Assembly (NCBI GenBank): GCA_964030475.1
Contig: CAXIPT010000001.1
Coordinates: 15,784,308 to 15,848,307, forward strand
Origin: Tethya wilhelma
Taxonomy: Eukaryota; Porifera; Demospongiae; Tethyida; Tethyidae
Direction: 5' to 3'
DNA length: 64,000 nt
Position numbers and translations under genes: made by a program. Below the pieces are notes generated by a model that made no database searches, was not told the origin of the DNA, and worked only from the letters and a program-made list of their open reading frames with translations. Each line of letters starts with the position of its first letter. Position 1 is the first letter of the stretch. Shown piece after piece: positions 37,087-64,000 of this stretch.

Positions 37087-37510
37087 CTAGTCTCGCGGGC
37101 CAGATGTTCCGAGAGAGGGGAAAAGGAATGTCTGCATGGTAACTAACTGTACAGAACTTGAGACTTGAGTTTAGCGGCAGCTTTCTTCTTAGTGTACTCT
37201 AGTATGAAGTAATCATGAGTTTGAGCCATCTTCTACACACAAACAGCGAAAGTTCTGTCTTACAAATCTTGCAGACATGGAATATTTGTGGACAATGATT
37301 GTACAGCACTACAGTCTCACATGACTAGAACGATCTGATTGGTTGGTTTTAGACTTGGGGCCGGAAATTTTACCTCATTAAATTCGAAGTTACAAATATT
37401 TACTGAAATCTGATTGGCAGTCGCAGTATTCTGCAATTGCACACGAAAAGTGGTCAACAGTTACCAGATGTTCCCTTTTCCCCTCTTGGAACGTCTGGCT
37501 CACGAGACTA
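37087..37510. mobile_element. Palindromic MITE (CTAGTCTCG..CAGATGTTCC ends)
   Basis: The left arm ctagtctcgcgggccagatg followed by ttccgagagaggggaaaagg is inverted at the right as ccttttcccctcttggaacg followed by tctggctcacgagacta. The core 37328-37425 is shared with the element at 34355-34566. A half copy with the same arm is at 55730-55794. It lies where the downstream exons of the cytochrome b5 gene should be. Confidence 0.8.
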
Positions 37511-37636
37511 AATGACAGCCGATACAGTTCTTCATTCAGGTTCAATCACGTGATATAAACGTAATGGCGGCATGCATTTGGGCCTGTGAGGCTAGCACAT
37601 AGATGTATGTACAAGAACAACTATACTACCACATAC

Positions 37637-37856
37637 CAGCTACATCTAGTAGAATTTCAGTGCCACCTGGGTGCTGTGCAGGACAGAGGGGGAAACGAAA
37701 TCAAAAACTAAAAAGCTTAAAATTTAGCTATGCACACAATTTTCATACCTCTGTTATGAAATTTGTGACATCATAAACTTTGCCATGAACCACTACCCAG
37801 CAGGACTCATTGCTGTTGTGCTTGGCAATCTCTTCCAAAGTGAACTGATTAGACAT
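37637..37856 (-). pseudogene. Cytochrome b5 N-terminal half, gene apparently truncated
   Basis: Exon 37856-37749 encodes MSNQFTLEEIAKHNSNESCW followed by VVVHGKVYDVTNFITE. Exon 37673-37637 encodes HPGGTEILLDVA, including the first haem-ligand histidine in the HPGG motif. Cytochrome b5 is a small haem electron carrier, usually anchored to the ER or outer mitochondrial membrane. The second haem ligand (the GHS motif) and the C-terminal part were not found in the next kilobase. Instead a palindromic element and a LINE fragment follow. Both exons have good splice signals and an undamaged frame, so truncation is recent or the remaining exons are far away or lost in assembly. Confidence 0.75.
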
Positions 37857-38108
37857 GACATACAGTCAGCGACCAAGTTTTTAGCAATCCCATTCCCATT
37901 CCAGCAGAATGGGAATTAATCTGCTAAAGTCAAGTGACCAACTTTCTAAAAAGAGCGCACCATAGAGAAGCGCTCTCGCTGGACGACTTTCAGCCACTAG
38001 CTAACTAGTATCTCCAATAAGTTATTACCTGTCCTGCAATGGTTGTGACGAAAAGCTATTTGAAGCTATCAAGTTATTGAACAGAACGTTCTTATCAGCA
38101 GGACAAAC
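37857..38108. promoter_or_regulatory. Probable bidirectional promoter between the cytochrome b5 remnant and LYST
   Basis: 252 bases lie between the divergent start codons. A short inverted pair (cccattccca near 37890 and aatgggaatt near 37908) is visible. No core promoter motif was recognised. Confidence 0.4.
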
Positions 38109-62546
<24,438 letters not shown>

Positions 62547-63044
62547 AGTCTGAGGATATATGTACAATACTTGTTGGCTCTGTATTGCTACTTGTCTCAG
62601 AGCTTCTTTTTTACTAGAGTCGCTTGCAGTATTCAAAATGTGTTATTCATCTGTACCCTATAATGTATTCATTTGTGTATACTGAACTATGCAGAAGCAC
62701 AAGTATCGCTTGTTCTTGGTTTGTGTGCACTGTTTTCCTCTCGTGTAATTGGTGTGTGTGTGTGTGTGTGTGTGTGTGTGCATGTGTTAAAATGTGTTTT
62801 TTCTTTGTGTGTTTTCATTGTAATGCTCTCTTAGTGTCCATGAGCAATTGAGTCAAAATTGGCAATTCTTAATGGCAACAAATTGAGATAATTAGTACTA
62901 TTCCACGCTGTTGGTTATTGTTAGCTAATTGCTTGCNGGGGGGGGTTGTTGTTTATACAAGTACAATCTACGTGGGTGTTAATTTGTATGGAACAGTTAG
63001 CATGAAACTGGTTGTAAGAGTTGTTCTGAGTGTCCCCAAGTTAT
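62547..63044. other. Region downstream of LYST
   Basis: It holds the LYST 3' untranslated region, a TG run (about 62753-62780) and an N at 62937 followed by a short G run. No further gene seen. Confidence 0.5.
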
Positions 63045-63977
63045 ATGAAGGCACCGATGGTGCATAAGCCTCGGCGCATTTCATGAAAATGCGTAACTAA
63101 AATTAATATGAATAATATTATATATGCACAAAATAAGACCAAGAGTACCATTAATTTAGCAATTCATTGGTCTTGCAGGCATGTCTGAAGTCTGGCCTGT
63201 GATTTGACTCTCTACTGATAGCAGTGGCCAGGCTGCATGCTATAGTGGCAGTGACATCAGTGAAAACTACCGAGTGCTGGGCAGCCATTAGTATAATGAC
63301 AGTGCATGAAAACTTGAACACTGACTGATGTTCATTTCACATTTACCGCATAGTTTAATACTAGCTACAAGACCAATGTTGATGATTCCACAGTAATACA
63401 TCTGATGATTCAGCTAGGACTCAATATGGTGCACTAAGCTAGTACTCAGTGAGACTCTGAAGGACCACTGACTTGAAGCCACTCAGTGTCAGTCCGCATA
63501 TTATGACGCCATCATGTTGTATCATAAGGCATGGATATTATATCCATGGTTGTATTTTCAATACAATTATACACTCACTAAATTTAACTTACAAGACTCT
63601 AGCAAGCAGTTGAGTTACCTGGTCAAGCACCTGAGCCAAGCACAAGCACAAGCACAAGCACAAATCCAGTCCAACTATTTTACAAATGCGCAAGCTCCCC
63701 TTTCTAGATAACGCACACCACACGGGACGTGATCGATAGGTGCGGTTTCGAAGCTAAGCGTTCAGAGAAGAACAAAAGCCTCAGATCTCAGAAACTACAG
63801 CGTTTTGCAAGATGCCACACATAATATTTTAAGATAACCTCGAATCATCAACGTAAGTACCTTCTATTTCCCATGTAGAGTTGCCGTTCTTCAGATTATC
63901 TCGTAACAGACAGACAGACGCACACACAAAACGACTACCGTAATCCTCTGCACGTGCTACGCACGCGCCGAGGCTAA
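63045..63977. mobile_element. Non-autonomous TIR element, GCCTCGGCGC family (copy 3)
   Basis: The left end aaggcaccgatggtgcataa gcctcggcgca equals, inverted, the right end of copy 1. The right arm (63730-63977), with cctctgcacgtgctacgcac gcgccgaggct, is similar, inverted, to 10955-11180. A short CAAGCA repeat lies at 63636-63662. No coding capacity. The window ends just after it. Confidence 0.7.
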
Positions 63978-64000
63978 CATTAATTTCGGTCCGACATCTA

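Noticed and set aside
37143..37232. Possible third cytochrome b5 exon or small gene reading MAQTHDYFILEYTKKK
   Set aside because: Its phase does not fit the second exon, it lacks the GHS haem-ligand motif, and it lies inside the palindromic element at 37087-37510.

Overview
The window is eukaryotic and almost certainly from an invertebrate animal. A sponge or another early-branching metazoan is my best inference. Genes are split into short exons by GT-AG introns of roughly 50 to 2000 bases, neighbouring genes are close and often head to head, and the introns are full of CA/GT and TC microsatellites and short palindromic transposon relics. The gene set includes an innate-immunity Pellino and a LYST, each identified by joining exons whose reading frames agree across every splice. 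I ran no database searches; family names come from recognising conserved motifs.

Layout. 1-385 (-): 5' end of a RING/TRAF-type zinc-finger gene cut by the window edge. 1068-7297 (-): acetyl-CoA synthetase, 15 exons, 647 aa, with a single-exon FEM1-like ankyrin gene nested in one intron. 7480-9566 (-): zinc transporter ZIP9, 7 exons, 328 aa. 9763-17448 (+): mitochondrial polynucleotide phosphorylase with six S1 domains instead of one, an internal assembly gap, and an antisense tRNA-Gly in an intron. 17822-28721 (-): Pellino, with an unrecognised intronless ORF in one intron and a 1947-bp tandem duplication carrying two exons. 28902-30938 (+): aldo-keto reductase. 32857-34305 (-): intronless GT92 glycosyltransferase. 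34306-37636: transposon relics and a decayed LINE. 37637-37856 (-): two-exon cytochrome b5 remnant cut off by a palindromic element. 38109-62546 (+): LYST, about 44 exons and about 3568 aa, with an exon block present twice on either side of an assembly gap and a small MRH-like secreted gene on the opposite strand. 62547-64000: repeats only.

The genes form no pathway or operon; they are ordinary eukaryotic neighbours. Three divergent pairs (SLC39A9/PNPT1, Pellino/AKR, cytochrome b5 remnant/LYST) have start codons only 180 to 252 bases apart and probably share promoters.

Single N characters (10379, 45474, 48323, 50413, 51969, 52531, 55795, 62937) behave as assembly-gap placeholders rather than single unknown bases: coding exons vanish at 10379, and sequence is repeated on both sides at 48323 and 55795. 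Gene models crossing them are therefore uncertain. The most novel feature is the S1-domain array of the PNPase gene.
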